Shown here piece by piece: positions 46,897 through 58,700 of a DNA stretch of 64,000 bases; the stretch's first letter is position 1, and every line of letters begins with the position of its first letter. The stretch comes from Sclerotinia nivalis (taxonomy: Eukaryota; Ascomycota; Leotiomycetes; Helotiales; Sclerotiniaceae). The notes below the pieces were generated by a model. It was given only the letters and a program-made list of their open reading frames with translations, was not told the DNA's origin and did not search any database. Location of the stretch: assembly GCA_029531795.1 (NCBI GenBank), contig JAPEIS010000012.1, positions 1,054,001-1,118,000 on the forward strand, in the 5' to 3' direction. The translations under genes and the position numbers were made by a program.

Positions 46897-47714
46897 TTAT
46901 CCGAAAACCAACTTGAAGATATCGTTGAAAATGAAATAGCTTCCACCTCCATCTGGCATAAGCTGGAAAGCTTGGCTGTAGTTCATGGGTCTTTGCTCCT
47001 CGTCGACCTGGGAGACTCTCCGTTAGTCTCTGGAATGAATCATGCCACAACAACAGATTATGTTTGCGCCAGCGTATGAAAGTTTTGACTTACCAACAAG
47101 GCTCCTGTGATCAAAATCAAAATTCCACCGTGTTCTCCAGTTGGTTGCGCATCGAGTGTCGAGACTTGGTGCTTTACTTTCTCGAAAGGAAGAGACTGTT
47201 CCAGCCTATTTTAGTATTGATCTACAATAAGAAGGATGTTGAACGTACTCCGAGCTTCTCTACGATGGCGGGAGCTCCAAGGACAGAAGCGGACTCAAAA
47301 GTCAACATGGAGGTGTCACGCTGAGAATTTATCAGTACTGATTATTTCCTAGGTAATGAAGTTACTGACGTAAAGAGGGGCCAACTGCTTCCTGTCCGCA
47401 TCGAACTGGTTGTAATAGAATTCGGTGAATTGCTCTAGTAGCAGATGGCCTGATTAGCATGATGCTAGAAGTTGCGAATAGCCATGCATCTTCGCACAGG
47501 ACACAGGTGACGGCCCAATAACATCTGCTACGTCGCATTTGCGATGGAATATACTATAACTTACTTGCGACATCATGGAAGTCTATAGAAAAAGGTAAGC
47601 CTCGAATCACAATTACCTAGGTAAATGAATGACGACAAGCACAAATGAGAACGGTACAGACTGTAGTTGTAAGACCTTTAAAATAAGATGTGAAATATTA
47701 TACTTACTGGCCAT
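46897..47714 (-). CDS. NTF2: Nuclear transport factor 2 (Ntf2)
   Basis: Six exons: 47714-47708 (7 nt), 47582-47565 (18 nt), 47434-47370, 47320-47249, 47195-47094 and 47007-46897. They sum to 375 nt and 124 aa, the exact family size. The joined protein begins MANFHDVAKQFTEFYYNQFD. It continues through RDTSMLTFESASVLGAP, SLPFEKVKHQVSTLDAQPTG and GALLVDEEQRPMNYSQAFQL, and ends SYFIFNDIFKLVFG. Ntf2 carries Ran-GDP into the nucleus by binding FxFG nucleoporins. The acidic residues of its Ran-binding region (DEE) are present. Donors include GTAAGT and GTACGT plus one GTCAGT (exon 3). The first two coding exons are tiny, so ORF scans miss the gene entirely. Confidence 0.95.
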
Positions 47715-49338
47715 CTTGCTCTAAGGTTATGAGACTTTTCTGAGATAACTTTATAAGAAAAGATATTTTGTGATGTTGATTTGCTTGTTTTGGAGGGGAA
47801 ATTATAGAGGGGTTTCTACAGGCGATTTTGATACCAGACACTTGAGTGGGCACACAGCAAATCATTGGGCCGTTATGCGCCTTACCTAATATAGCTTAGC
47901 CTTTTCGCCAAATTAAGCTCGAAAAGTTTATCCTTCCATTTAAAAATCATTCGGTTGTTCAAGATGATTTTTTTTTCAACTTGTTTTTCCACCTGCATAC
48001 TACTAGGTATTCTTCTTCAATTCAAACAAAATCTTTTGTCAACAACTACTCGAGCATTGCTCTTGCTATCGTGGTTTCAAAATGTAGTTGTTTGCTTTAC
48101 TAGTTCTATTTCTATGTATTTCTTTCTATTTACTCATGATCGCCGCCTCCAGAACTTGAGCTCAATGGTATGTTTAATCTTCAGTCTTCCTTTGCTTTAC
48201 AGCACCCCGCACATTCCATAGCATTTTTTGTATGATGACAAAACCTTCCATTAAGAACGGCCTTCTGAATAACCATGTCGATTCAATCAATATATCAAGC
48301 TCAACAGTCTGACTCTATTATCAAATTCTTTATTTTTATTGTTGTGGAAATCTTCAAAAAGACTTAGCTAACAATCTTCGAGTCTCTGTAGGAATTCAAT
48401 ATCAAAACAAGTATGATTGCCACACATAGCAGCACATTTGACACATGACATGAAAACATGGTTTGGTCGAGGCTGGCAGACAATATAGATAGCCAATTCA
48501 TTTTGGATATTGAATCGATGGGGTCATATAATCTTCGGACATTTTCGATGCTGTACATAGGTAGCAAATTTATCTCAAGTTTTATCTGAATGAACCTCGG
48601 GAGACCCTCCATCATAATGTTTCACGGGGTTGAAATGTATGAGTGATTGATTCACTATGACAGACCATCAGCCAGATCACCTTTTGAAAAATGATTTCCC
48701 GCTTGAAGACTTTTCAAATATGATTTAGCGGTGTGATTGATTCTTTCATTCATGTTCCAACACATCAATACTCTTTCGTGATGACAACTTGTGACTTTTG
48801 GTTTTGCATGGTATTGTTGGTAGTTCATATTTACGCCCCTCTTCGTTCTTCGATAAGAAGTACTCTTGACTCTTGACTTGTGCAGTTGTTCGTTAGCCTA
48901 GCGAAACTTATCAACCTATTAAGGAATTCATCCATTCATTGTTGAACTAGAACCTCTTGCGTAGTACAGAGCATGAAATCAATCTACTCTACTCTACTCT
49001 GCTCAAACAACAATTTGCAACTCGAGAAAACTCAAGTACTTTCTTTCTAGTCGGTAAAGTAGACTTCTAAAGAGTCGAAGACGATTCATCTACTTAGGTA
49101 CTATATTTACTTGTACTACCATTCAACATCCAAACGCGCACGCAAGGCTTCTAGCAACGAGATCCGCCACGCTAAGAAGCATCCAACAACTTCCGCACTT
49201 CAGCCTCTTTACAATCGGAGCTTCCAAAAGCTCGGCTTCTTCAACTTTCAACCATTCCCCACGTTCAACAACAAATAACAATACTTTTACACATCAGGCT
49301 GTGCAGCTTTGCCTGCTACAGTACATCGGTGAGGGAAA
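47715..49338. other. Divergent intergenic region of NTF2 and the DUF7918 gene
   Basis: About 1.6 kb, A-T-rich, with pyrimidine tracts close to 49339 typical of fungal 5' leaders. Small ORFs at 47955-48221 and 48364-48615 look random. Confidence 0.5.
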
Positions 49339-51191
49339 ATGCCTTGCTTCAAAGGTATTGCTGTCAGTGTCCATGCTGAAGGATCACCACTTCCTGAGTA
49401 TGGCATAATTAAACAATCAAGATTCAGTCGTATTAACACATTCATCCCCGTGCCCCAACCAAAGATTCCCCGCGATTCGACATCGAACAAGCCTGAAGCC
49501 GCCAAATTTGCTATCTCAATTACGCTGTTAACCCCAGGTCTTCCGATTCCTTATAGCACACCGAAAGCAACTCCCTCGAACCCTTATCCTCAGCCTCAAA
49601 CTGTTGCTGGCTTGCCTGGCTTTGGAGAGAAGACAAATTTCAATGGTCAAGTTGGCCCCTACATACCAATCACCAAATCAGAAAATGAAACAATCGCTGC
49701 ATACATCTATTTCGATGGCAGAGCAAAGGAAGAAGTGGCAACGCTTCTACGACCAAGCGAAGAGACATGGGTAAATTCTCGATGGGTGCAGGTTCCCGAT
49801 TCCGAAGGAGGGGGATTAGCTGAGCGGGAATTCTTGTTCCGTGAGGTTGGGTTAGAGCGATGGTTGAACGGACTTGATCTCGATGGACAAGATGCAGCTG
49901 CCAGAATCGAAAAGCGTCGACAAAAGTTCGAGAAGCGTCGCAGGCGCAGAAAGGAGGAGAATGGCAGTGATGATGAGCTCGCAGATATGATGACACCTAG
50001 AAAGAGATCAACCGCACGAGAGGTTTTACGATATGGAGCAGATGAGCAATCGCCGGTCGAAAAGGTTTCAGATGACGACAGCTTCAGCTCTGACTCGGAC
50101 GGCGATGATGCCCTACCAGAAGCTGCAGGACAAATCAAAGTTGCTATGTTTCGAGTACTCGCATCTGGAGAAATCAAACGCGGTGAATACTCTCCACAAT
50201 TTGATGCCCATGATGATGACGAGGAAGGAGAGAAGGGCAATGCAGAGGGCGGAGATGGAGCAGATGTTGATCACACCACAAGTTTTGCAAAACCGAAGAC
50301 TTTGGATCCAAAATCTATTAGCACACAGACTGTCACTGGCATAGACGGGCCTGACAAACCTTTCGCAGTATTTACATTCTTCTATCGAGGCGAACGTAAG
50401 TTTTATCACTGATTTTTATCACGATCCCACTTTCTAACATGTTACAACAGGCCAATTGCAAAAGATGGGCATTTTACCAAATTCGAAGCAGGAAAAGATA
50501 ATCAGCAGTGCTACGAAACGACGATCAAGACAATTGGACTTTGGAAATCTGGCTCCTTTGAAGTCTACTGGAACTGTTGGATTTTCCGCCTTTAGAGATA
50601 ACGATACCTCCACAAAGCGCAACAAATCTAGAAAGAAGAGCAATGGCAGTGCTGGCGTGATGGAAGACAGTGATGATGATGACGATGATGATAACAGGGG
50701 AGTAAAGATGGAAGAAGTGGATGATAAGGATGACCCACATAAGACTTTGAGTATAGAAGATGCAAAGTTTCAAGGAGAATTAGCAGATGGAGTCGGACGA
50801 ATCAAGGTATGGCCATCTTATTTTGTTTGCGACTTCAGTATGCTAACATCGATTCTAGTTGAAACGCCAACATTCCGGCGGAAATTTGAATACCAACTTG
50901 GGCAGATCTCCTAACTCGGCCAGCAATACGTCTGGCAATGCTACTCCTGCTACCAATGGAGACAACAACAGTTTAACTTTACCAAACAATGTATTTGGGG
51001 GGAGTTTTACAGGCGACAACTTTATGGGCAGTCCTATGAAGAAACACAGAGCGAGCCTCCTCGGTGACGAGTCTCTAGAAAAACGACTAACAGGATTCTC
51101 AAGTGGTCCTGACGTTGTAGCAGCTGCCGAAGCTGCACAGACTCCCCTTCCCGAACCGGCAATGAAGGATGTTGATGAAGAAGAATTATGA
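49339..51191 (+). CDS. DUF7918-domain protein
   Basis: Three exons: 49339-50395, 50451-50806 and 50859-51191 (581 aa). Junctions: YRGER to QLQKMGILP (phase 1) and GRIK to LKRQHSGGN (phase 0). Intron 2 has a GCTAAC branch site. Residues 1 to about 190 plus 260-360 form the fungal DUF7918 region. It starts MPCFKGIAVSVHAEGSPLPE, includes AAYIYFDGRAKEEVATLL and FLFREVGLERWL, and closes with DKPFAVFTFFYRGERQLQ. The middle (about 190-270) is a basic helix-prone RRQKFEKRRRRRKEE segment and an acidic Ser/Asp segment. Exon 2 has another Asp run, and the C-terminus is Asn/Ser-rich. The basic patch suggests nuclear location. Function is unknown; the family is widespread in fungi. Confidence 0.8.
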
Positions 51192-52101
51192 TGGCTAGGG
51201 CCACATAGCAAGGAAGGAACACAAAGGATTTTGATATAGACATCATGGCATGATGATCCGTACGCCCATGAGTGTCTCATCTACCTCTTAATCTATCTGA
51301 TAGATTGGAAAGCGAAAACAAACATGGCATGACACGCAGCGAGCGATATTTGGTTTCTGGAATGGAAGGCAGGCTTCAAATATCATCCTATCATATAAAC
51401 AGTATGATTTTATATTTGTTAGTCTGAGCCTTGACATACGATACTTGTTTCTATGGATTGATTGATTGTTTGCTACTGCACAGCGCGTCTTGTAAAGATT
51501 TCTCTTAATACCCCGCGTGCCTACACTATGGTTCCATGGCTGCCTTTAAAGATGGATTATTTGGTGGCTACATTGGCAACTGCTTCACAGACTGCTTCAC
51601 GGCGGACGGAGGCTTGCGTGATGGTTATTACTTCTTCGAGGATGGGGATAGTAGGTATGGTGGCGATCAGACAGAAAACAGATACGAAGAATAACATCAA
51701 TAAATAAATATATTGTTGGTTGGATGTGAGTTGTGTGACTGTATCATGTGAATTTGAGCGTATTGGAATTAGAAGTAGCAGGGGAGGATAGTGCTACATG
51801 ATGAGATAGCAATGATGTTTACAATATGCTAAAGCTACTCACACGGAAGGGTGGTAAGTGCCATATATCGTATATACAAGGCCATTTTTCCAGCTGTCGC
51901 GAGTCTAGGGCTATACGAAATCTCATACTATGCGTGCGTTCTTAAATCGTGATGAAATGTTTGGAAATATCATTTCACTATTGAGTGCGATGTATGGATG
52001 ATGGCCAAGGAAGTATTTGATACCATTGCTAAGAACCAGCCAGTGGCACATCATTATCTAGAACTTCGCTTCTTTCCAAAATAAAATGTTTCAGAAGTGT
52101 C
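51192..52101. other. Convergent intergenic region
   Basis: About 900 bp between the DUF7918 gene and the possible C-terminal extension of the rhodopsin-domain gene. The ORF at 51462-51707 has a random-looking translation. No repeat is visible. Confidence 0.5.
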
Positions 52102-52350
52102 TCAGACTTGCAAGGAATTATGGGTCATAAACCCAGGTGCGCTTTTCATCTCTTGCGCTACATCAGTGCGAACCAGTATCTCGTTACTGTCAATATCTAT
52201 CGTGCTGTTGTTTAGACGCTGAAACCCTTGAGCATGAATTCTGACCTGATGGGAAGGTTGAAGTGAGTGTAAATCAAACACCTTGTTTTCTCCACTTTTG
52301 CCATCACTAGATCTAGGCGAATTGAGAACTCCACGTGCGGCTTCTCCATG
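52102..52350 (-). other. In-frame continuation downstream of the rhodopsin-domain stop
   Basis: After the TGA at 52353-52351 the same frame stays open for 82 codons, beginning HGEAARGVLNSPRSSDGKSG and ending MTHNSLQV. Composition (Ser, Gly, Asp, Asn) resembles the hydrophilic cytosolic tails usual after the seventh helix of this family. It is either a tail cut off by a nonsense change or readthrough sequence. Confidence 0.5.
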
Positions 52351-53360
52351 TCAGCTGCCTTTGATCGTTTGTACAATTCTTGACTGTCCAAATTTCTCTA
52401 GTAGTGGGCGCAGTGTCATCAGGCAGGCAGATATCAAATAACAGGCAGTCTCTAGTTGAGTCCATATCATCAACTCCGCGCCTGTGTAAGTTCCATCTGT
52501 GAATGAATTTGTCCTGTAAAATATCGGAATACGTATGATCGAGACAACGAGACCACTTGGAACCGATTAGCTAGTTGATGGGAGCTTTTCCCGAGGTCCA
52601 ACTTACAGGCTTCCTGTTAGGAAAGTGAGGGTCAATCCCAATTTCAAACGAGTCGTGGTGTGCAAATTCCATATGATAGGCATCGGTAACATAAGCATGG
52701 CCACATCAGTGATGATGTTTACAATGGGACCCCATCTGTACAGGTCCTCCTTGTTGATACATTTGGAACCGGGTATCGTAGGATCAAAATTCGCCGCGAA
52801 TGGTCTGCAGGCTGCAAGTGCTACTGCAATCATGACTATCGTGTAAACGACCAAGGTTGCCATAAGAACGTAAACACATACCCGAACCTTATTTATGATG
52901 AAGAGACGTTTGTACAGGATCAGAATCGCGTACTTCGGGGCAGTGGCGCAGAGCAGATATATTATGGTCCCAGCGAAAAGATCCTTCCCCCATCTTCTCA
53001 CCTTCCAAGGAGCAGTATATTCGAGATATGACGTATGATAGCCTAGTCCGGAATTCCTCAGTGCATCTATTAGAACATATTAGCTAAGTTATGTTCCTTG
53101 TTTTTTCATTCAGAGACCCCTTTGGTCTTGTGTTAATTACCAAACAATATAGCAGCGAGGGCTGTTTGAAACACAAGAGCTGCAAATACCAAAACATCAT
53201 CTAGAGCCCAAGGTGCTTTAATCAACCACCGACTATAGAACCTAAGTGAGACGCAAATTGTGATGACAACTAATAGAATGCAAGTGAAGATGATAAGCTT
53301 CAGACCGCCATAAGAGGGGTCGATACCTTCAGGTAGGGAGTTTGAAGATGTAGATGCCAT
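52351..53360 (-). CDS. Rhodopsin-domain (Pth11-like) seven-helix membrane protein
   Basis: Three exons: 53360-53141, 53066-52607 and 52555-52351 (294 aa to the first stop). Junctions: AILF-DALRNSGLGYHTSYLEY and FLTGSL-GLVVSIIRIPIFY. The protein has about seven hydrophobic segments, starting with LKLIIFTCILLVVITICVSL. It shows landmarks of the fungal rhodopsin-like domain: RFYSRWLIKAPWALDDVLVF, CRPFAANFDP, DLYRWGPIVNIITDVAML and TYTGAELMIWTQLETACYLI. Members include Pth11-related receptors and many orphan integral membrane proteins, often near secondary-metabolite clusters. No CFEM domain precedes it. The TGA at 52351-52353 is followed by 82 further sense codons in the same frame to a TGA at 52102-52104, so the C-terminal tail may be truncated by a nonsense mutation. 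It lies 2.4 kb from the PKS and is divergently transcribed. Confidence 0.8.
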
Positions 53361-55735
53361 AGCCGTAGCCGTAGCCGTTAAAGCTAGCCTGCGACCACCT
53401 GAGCTGTAATTATTTGAAAGAGATTAATGTGGAGGATACTGTAGAGCGATAGATTATTAGAGCTAAATGGTCTTTGGTAGAAGGGAAGTTTGACTAACGA
53501 AAAACCATACTGCTTCTATTTGAGCGAGTTCGAGAGGATGTGCTAATAGGGAAAATTTCTTCACCCCTAATTCCTACCGTGAGGCGGCGTAGTGAGACTT
53601 CCTACCCATGTCAATATTATTTCTTCAGTTCCTCGACCTAGAACGTAGTATTTTTCATCTGCAGTCGATGGTTTGGTGTGTCTGCTTAGGCTGATCCGCT
53701 AGACCGACCGCTATGGCGAATTACGTTTTTCTTTTTCTTTTCCTCATGCTTATTCACTTATTTTTGACTATCAGAAACATCAGCTTACATGCTAGACTGC
53801 ATTGCAACAGTATGACGTCATGTAGACTACAACCGTTGGCGAAGCTCGGTGATACCGTGGTTGGGATGGCGCAAAGGTGTAACAGTGGGGTAAGTTAGCT
53901 TAGGCAATCATCTAACTCGCTCAGATAGAGTGCAATAAGTGTATAAAGTCTTTATATTAGATGGATGATAAGTTTGGAATCGTAAATGTTCTGAATCACA
54001 GCAACACATCATCAATTATCACATTAATACGTATTTTTGCAGCCAAGCAGCCAAGCTAGTAGGTCAAGCTCAACAGAATTAACTTTGCATAATGAGCTCC
54101 CCTCCTGAATATGTTCTCACTCGCGATTATCTTGACAACAACCGGTAATTATGGCTTCTTACCTCTGGACGTTTTGCTCCATCCCACTCACATACTTAGG
54201 ATCAATTTGCAACACTATCTTTGGATACAACTTTTTGGGTATCTTTTGCACCCTAAAATTTCCACGGAGGATCCAAACTTGAAAATAGCCAATGTAGGTA
54301 CCAGCACAGGGTTTGTACTCGACTTCTTGTTTGCAAGGCTTCGGTATTGACTTGACCAGCATCTGGCTCACCGATCTGGCAAAATTACCGGCCAACTCTG
54401 TACACCTGGATGGCCTAGATGTGTCATGCCACAATGACGACTCGGCAGATCGTATTCACGCCAGTTATTGTATTCTGCATCCACACAAAGCACACAGTGC
54501 TCAAACTAGGTCACTAATGCTACCTAGTTTTTTTGGCAATGGTGGTGGTGGATAAAAGTAAAAAGGTGTTACAACCTCATCACCAGAATAGTAACCGAGA
54601 TTACCACATTTTCATATCCGTGCAGCAGTTCTGCTGCGGTGAGATGGCGGGGTATTCAGCTGAGTGTAGATCACTACTTGATACACTAAAATTGCACCAC
54701 TGCATATAATTTGAAATGGCTGTGACTGCTATACATACGCTTCTTAAAGCTTTGTAGGAAAACATCGCGTATATCAAGAAATCAAGATTTTTGTACATGC
54801 TGAAGCTTTTTGTTCCGCAACCAATTAATCCCAGCAGTCTGGTTCTGACGTTTGTTGTGATTCTTGAAGAATCAAACGGACATGCTCTGAAACCACTAAA
54901 TTGTATGCCGTATCATAACCGGATCGCTGAATCCGATATAATATAGGCTGATTTAAGATGAGTAAGAAAGGTTGTTCGCTAGTTTGGCCTCGGACTTGTC
55001 ACGGATTAGTGCTGAGTCAGCCCATAGTACATAGTCGACATTAGAGTTTCTGTCCTTTTATACTATAACAACTAATTCTACCATTCACAATATAGCCTCA
55101 TATTCTAATGAGCCGATAAGGTTCCACTGCTTATTTTAGTGCTCTAACATCAACAGAACTTTGCCAGATATTTGTGGATACCCTTACCTGTGATGTCCAA
55201 GATACAACGGAATCGCTAAGGTTAGTGGCCCCGAAATCTTTTCTGGACTTACTGTATCATTTTCAGAATCCAAACAAATATTAAATAATTCTTTTTGAAA
55301 AACAACTAAAATCATATATTGAATTTATAATTTATACTCAATTGGGTATGTAAGTTCGTACATCGTTCGGATATTAACAAAATGGTGAATGTTTCAGGCG
55401 CCTAAACCTTTTCTCTTTTCGGGGTTGCACAGCAACATCTGCAGAGATGATTCCGCTCCAAATTCAGGAGAGATTAGTTGTGACTATAATCTGCCCAAAC
55501 TTTTAGGCACCAATTGGTTCAATGCATTAGCATGGTTTTCGACTCCATTGTGGATGGCGCTCAAGCTGTAGCTTATTGGCGTTCCCTAAGCCAACCCAAA
55601 TTGTCCAATCACCATGTCTAGATATACATCAGTAGTCGCTGCTCCGTGTACATAGTTAGAGAACGTGGTAAGAGACGTTGAATTTCTGTTCTGGTATGAT
55701 CAAGAAAGCTATTCAAAAGCTATTCGCGTGTAATT
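53361..55735. other. Intergenic interval between the rhodopsin-domain gene and the PKS
   Basis: About 2.4 kb of A-T-rich DNA, divergent promoter region of the two genes. ORFs such as 54111-54350 and 54313-54555 give random-looking translations. I see no regulatory gene, transposase or RNA gene. A GCCGTA word repeats three times just upstream of 53360 (about 53361-53378). Confidence 0.5.
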
Positions 55736-58700
55736 ATGAACTTCAACGATTCAGGATTTAGGGACTCGGGAACTAGCAAAAATGGAACTCACATACCTCT
55801 CGCAATTGTGGGCTTATCGTTTGAATTCCCACGAGAAGCTACTTCAATTGATAGCTTTTGGGAAATGATTTACGAAGGAAGAGCAGCAGCCACTGATTTC
55901 CCCTCTACTCGTATGAATATACGAGGTTATTATCATCCGGATGATAATCGAACAAGTACGGTAAGTCAAAAATTGGCTAATTTGGAAGAAATTTTCAGCT
56001 CACCATGACAGATTCCACTCAGAGGCGGGAATTTCCTGAAAGAAGATTTGGAAGTATTCGATGCGCCCTTCTTCTCAATAACGCCGGCGGAAGCGGCATG
56101 CATGGATCCACAGCATCGACGAATGCTCGAAACAGCTTATCACGCTCTTGAAGATGGCGAGTGCAGCATAACAAGGACTTATGAACTACAAATTCTGATA
56201 ACGTTTCTGCAGCCGGTTTGACGCTCGAAAAATGCTCGGGCTCAGACACATCTGTGTACACTGGGTGCTTTACAAACGATTATCTCAGTATCCTTGAAAA
56301 AGATTTTGAGGCGGAGCAGAACCATGCTGCTATGGGTGTCACATCATCTATGTTAGCCAATCGACTTAGTTGGTTTTTTAATTTCAAGGGCACCTCAATG
56401 AACTTGGATTCGGCATGCTCAAGTAGCCTGATTGCATTACATCTTGCATGCCAGGATCTCCGCGCTGGAACATCATCCATGGTTCGTTGCAGTTTTTCAT
56501 ATTCTGAAGGTAAGATGGCTAATCCATATCTAAAAGTCCCTTGTAGGGGGAGCCAATCTTGTTTACCACCCCGATTTCATGAAAATGATGTCGAATGGCA
56601 ATTTTCTTTCTCCAGATAGCCGATCCTGGAGCTTTGATGATCGTGCAAATGGTTACTCGCGTGGAGAGGGTATTGCTGTAATTGTCGTGAAAAGACTTTC
56701 TGATGCACTACGCGATGGTGATACTATCAGAACCGTCATCAGACAAACGTCAACAAATCAAGACGGCAGAACGCCAGGAATCACTGTTCCCAGTCAACAA
56801 AGCCAGATTGATCTTATAGAGCGAAGCTACAAGGATGCCAACCTTGATATGGAGCCTACAAGATTCTTCGAAGCTCATGGCACAGGCACCAAAGCCGGAG
56901 ATCCAGTTGAAGCGAATGCTATTGGCAAAGCATTTCGACATTGTCGCAGTAAACAAGATCCACTTTACATTGGAGCCGTCAAAGCCAGTATAGGTCATCT
57001 AGAAGGTTGTAGCGGGTTGGCGGGAGTTATCAAAGCATTGTTAGTACTTGAAAGAGGGATAATTCCACCAATCGCCGGTTTCCAGTCAGTGAACAAGCAG
57101 ATAGACACGAATTTTCTGCATATCCGTGTAAGCCTATAACTCCTGCCAGTTGAATCCAAAACTAATTTCATTAGTTCCCCAAGACACACTTACCGTGGCC
57201 TACATCCACTCTACGTCGAGCTTGTGTAAGTCGGCCAAGACAACTTTAGAGGAAAATGCTTACTATGTCCATTAGGTAAATTCGTTTGGTTTTGGAGGCA
57301 CAAATGCGGTCGTCATTCTCGATGATGCATACCACTACTTGAAGCTAAACGGCCTGCATGGTTATCATCAAACTCGGGTATTAGCACCACCAACATTGGG
57401 CGTGTTCCGAGGCGAGACTAATGGCCACAAGCGCGTTGAAAACGGCCAAGAATGGGTGGCTCCATACGACAATCTGATCAAATCACCACACGAAAGTATT
57501 TATAATGACAATATCTCACATATTGACGTGATCAAGCCTGCTCATTCGTCACCGAATCTACTCGTCTGGTCGACCTTCGAAGAAGCATGTGCGCAGCGGA
57601 TGTCCGATCTCTACTGTGATTATATTCGTAAGGAACGACCGAATATCGATGATCTGGCCCACGCATTGGCAGTGAGACGGAATCATTTTCCATGGAGAAG
57701 CTTTATGGTCACAAGTCAGTATAATAGCACTGGGTTTCAAGAACTCAAGCCCATAAAGCCCATCAGAGCAAATAAAGAACAGCGTGTTGCGTTTGTTTTT
57801 ACTGGACAAGGAGCTCAGTACCTTGGAATGGGCCGAGAGCTTGTCTCTTTTCCAGCTTTTAGCGAGAGTCTGGCCCATTTGGACATGTGCTTAAAGGGGC
57901 TTGGTTGCTCATGGTCTATTCAAGAAAAGATCGAGGGATCTCATCACGATTTTCTCGTTGACAATCCAGAATACAGCCAGCCGTTAACGACCTGTCTCCA
58001 AATTGCCCTCATCGACCTATTAAGGAGCTTTGACATCATACCATCTGTCGTTATCGGCCATTCCTCCGGAGAGATTGCTGCGGCTTATGCCGCCGGTGCA
58101 CTTTCCCAGCTCTCTGCTGTCAAAGTATCTTATTATAGAGGAGTACTATCTTCTAGTCTTGCAAATTCAAGAAACGATATGACCATGATGGCGGTAGGTC
58201 TTTCAAAGAGCGCGATACTTCCTTATCTAGACCGATTATTAGAAAATGAAGGTTCCACCCATGTCGCTATTGCCTGCATCAATAGCCCTAAGAGCATTAC
58301 ACTGAGTGGAGACACCACACAGCTCATGACACTTGGTCAATGGCTCACAGAAGATTCGATCTTCACTAGGAAACTTCGTGTTTCCGTGGCTTATCACTCT
58401 AAGTATATGGAGACCGTCTCTAGCGATTACTGCATAGCCATAGGAGCTCTCGAAAAGGGGCGAAAATCTGGATTCATACCTATGTTGTCGACTGTAACAC
58501 GGGATATAGTAACCATTGAACAACTTGGTGACCCAAACTATTGGGTTCAGAATATGATCTCACCCGTTGACTTCGAGGGAGCGGTCTCAAAACTTTTCAG
58601 GCAGACCTTACAGAAACCGCGAAAGGTTTTAGGTGAAAGTAACATAGCGCATACTCTCAGCTTTACTCAAATTGTCGAGATCGGCCCACATAACACGCTA

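Noticed and set aside
52345..52380. A short intron removing the TGA in the rhodopsin-domain gene
   Set aside because: The only GTACAA-to-AAG option is about 34 nt and shifts the frame away from the downstream open tail.
54111..54555. Overlapping ORFs between the rhodopsin-domain gene and the PKS
   Set aside because: Both strands give random-looking translations in A-T-rich DNA, with no splice-linked partner exons.
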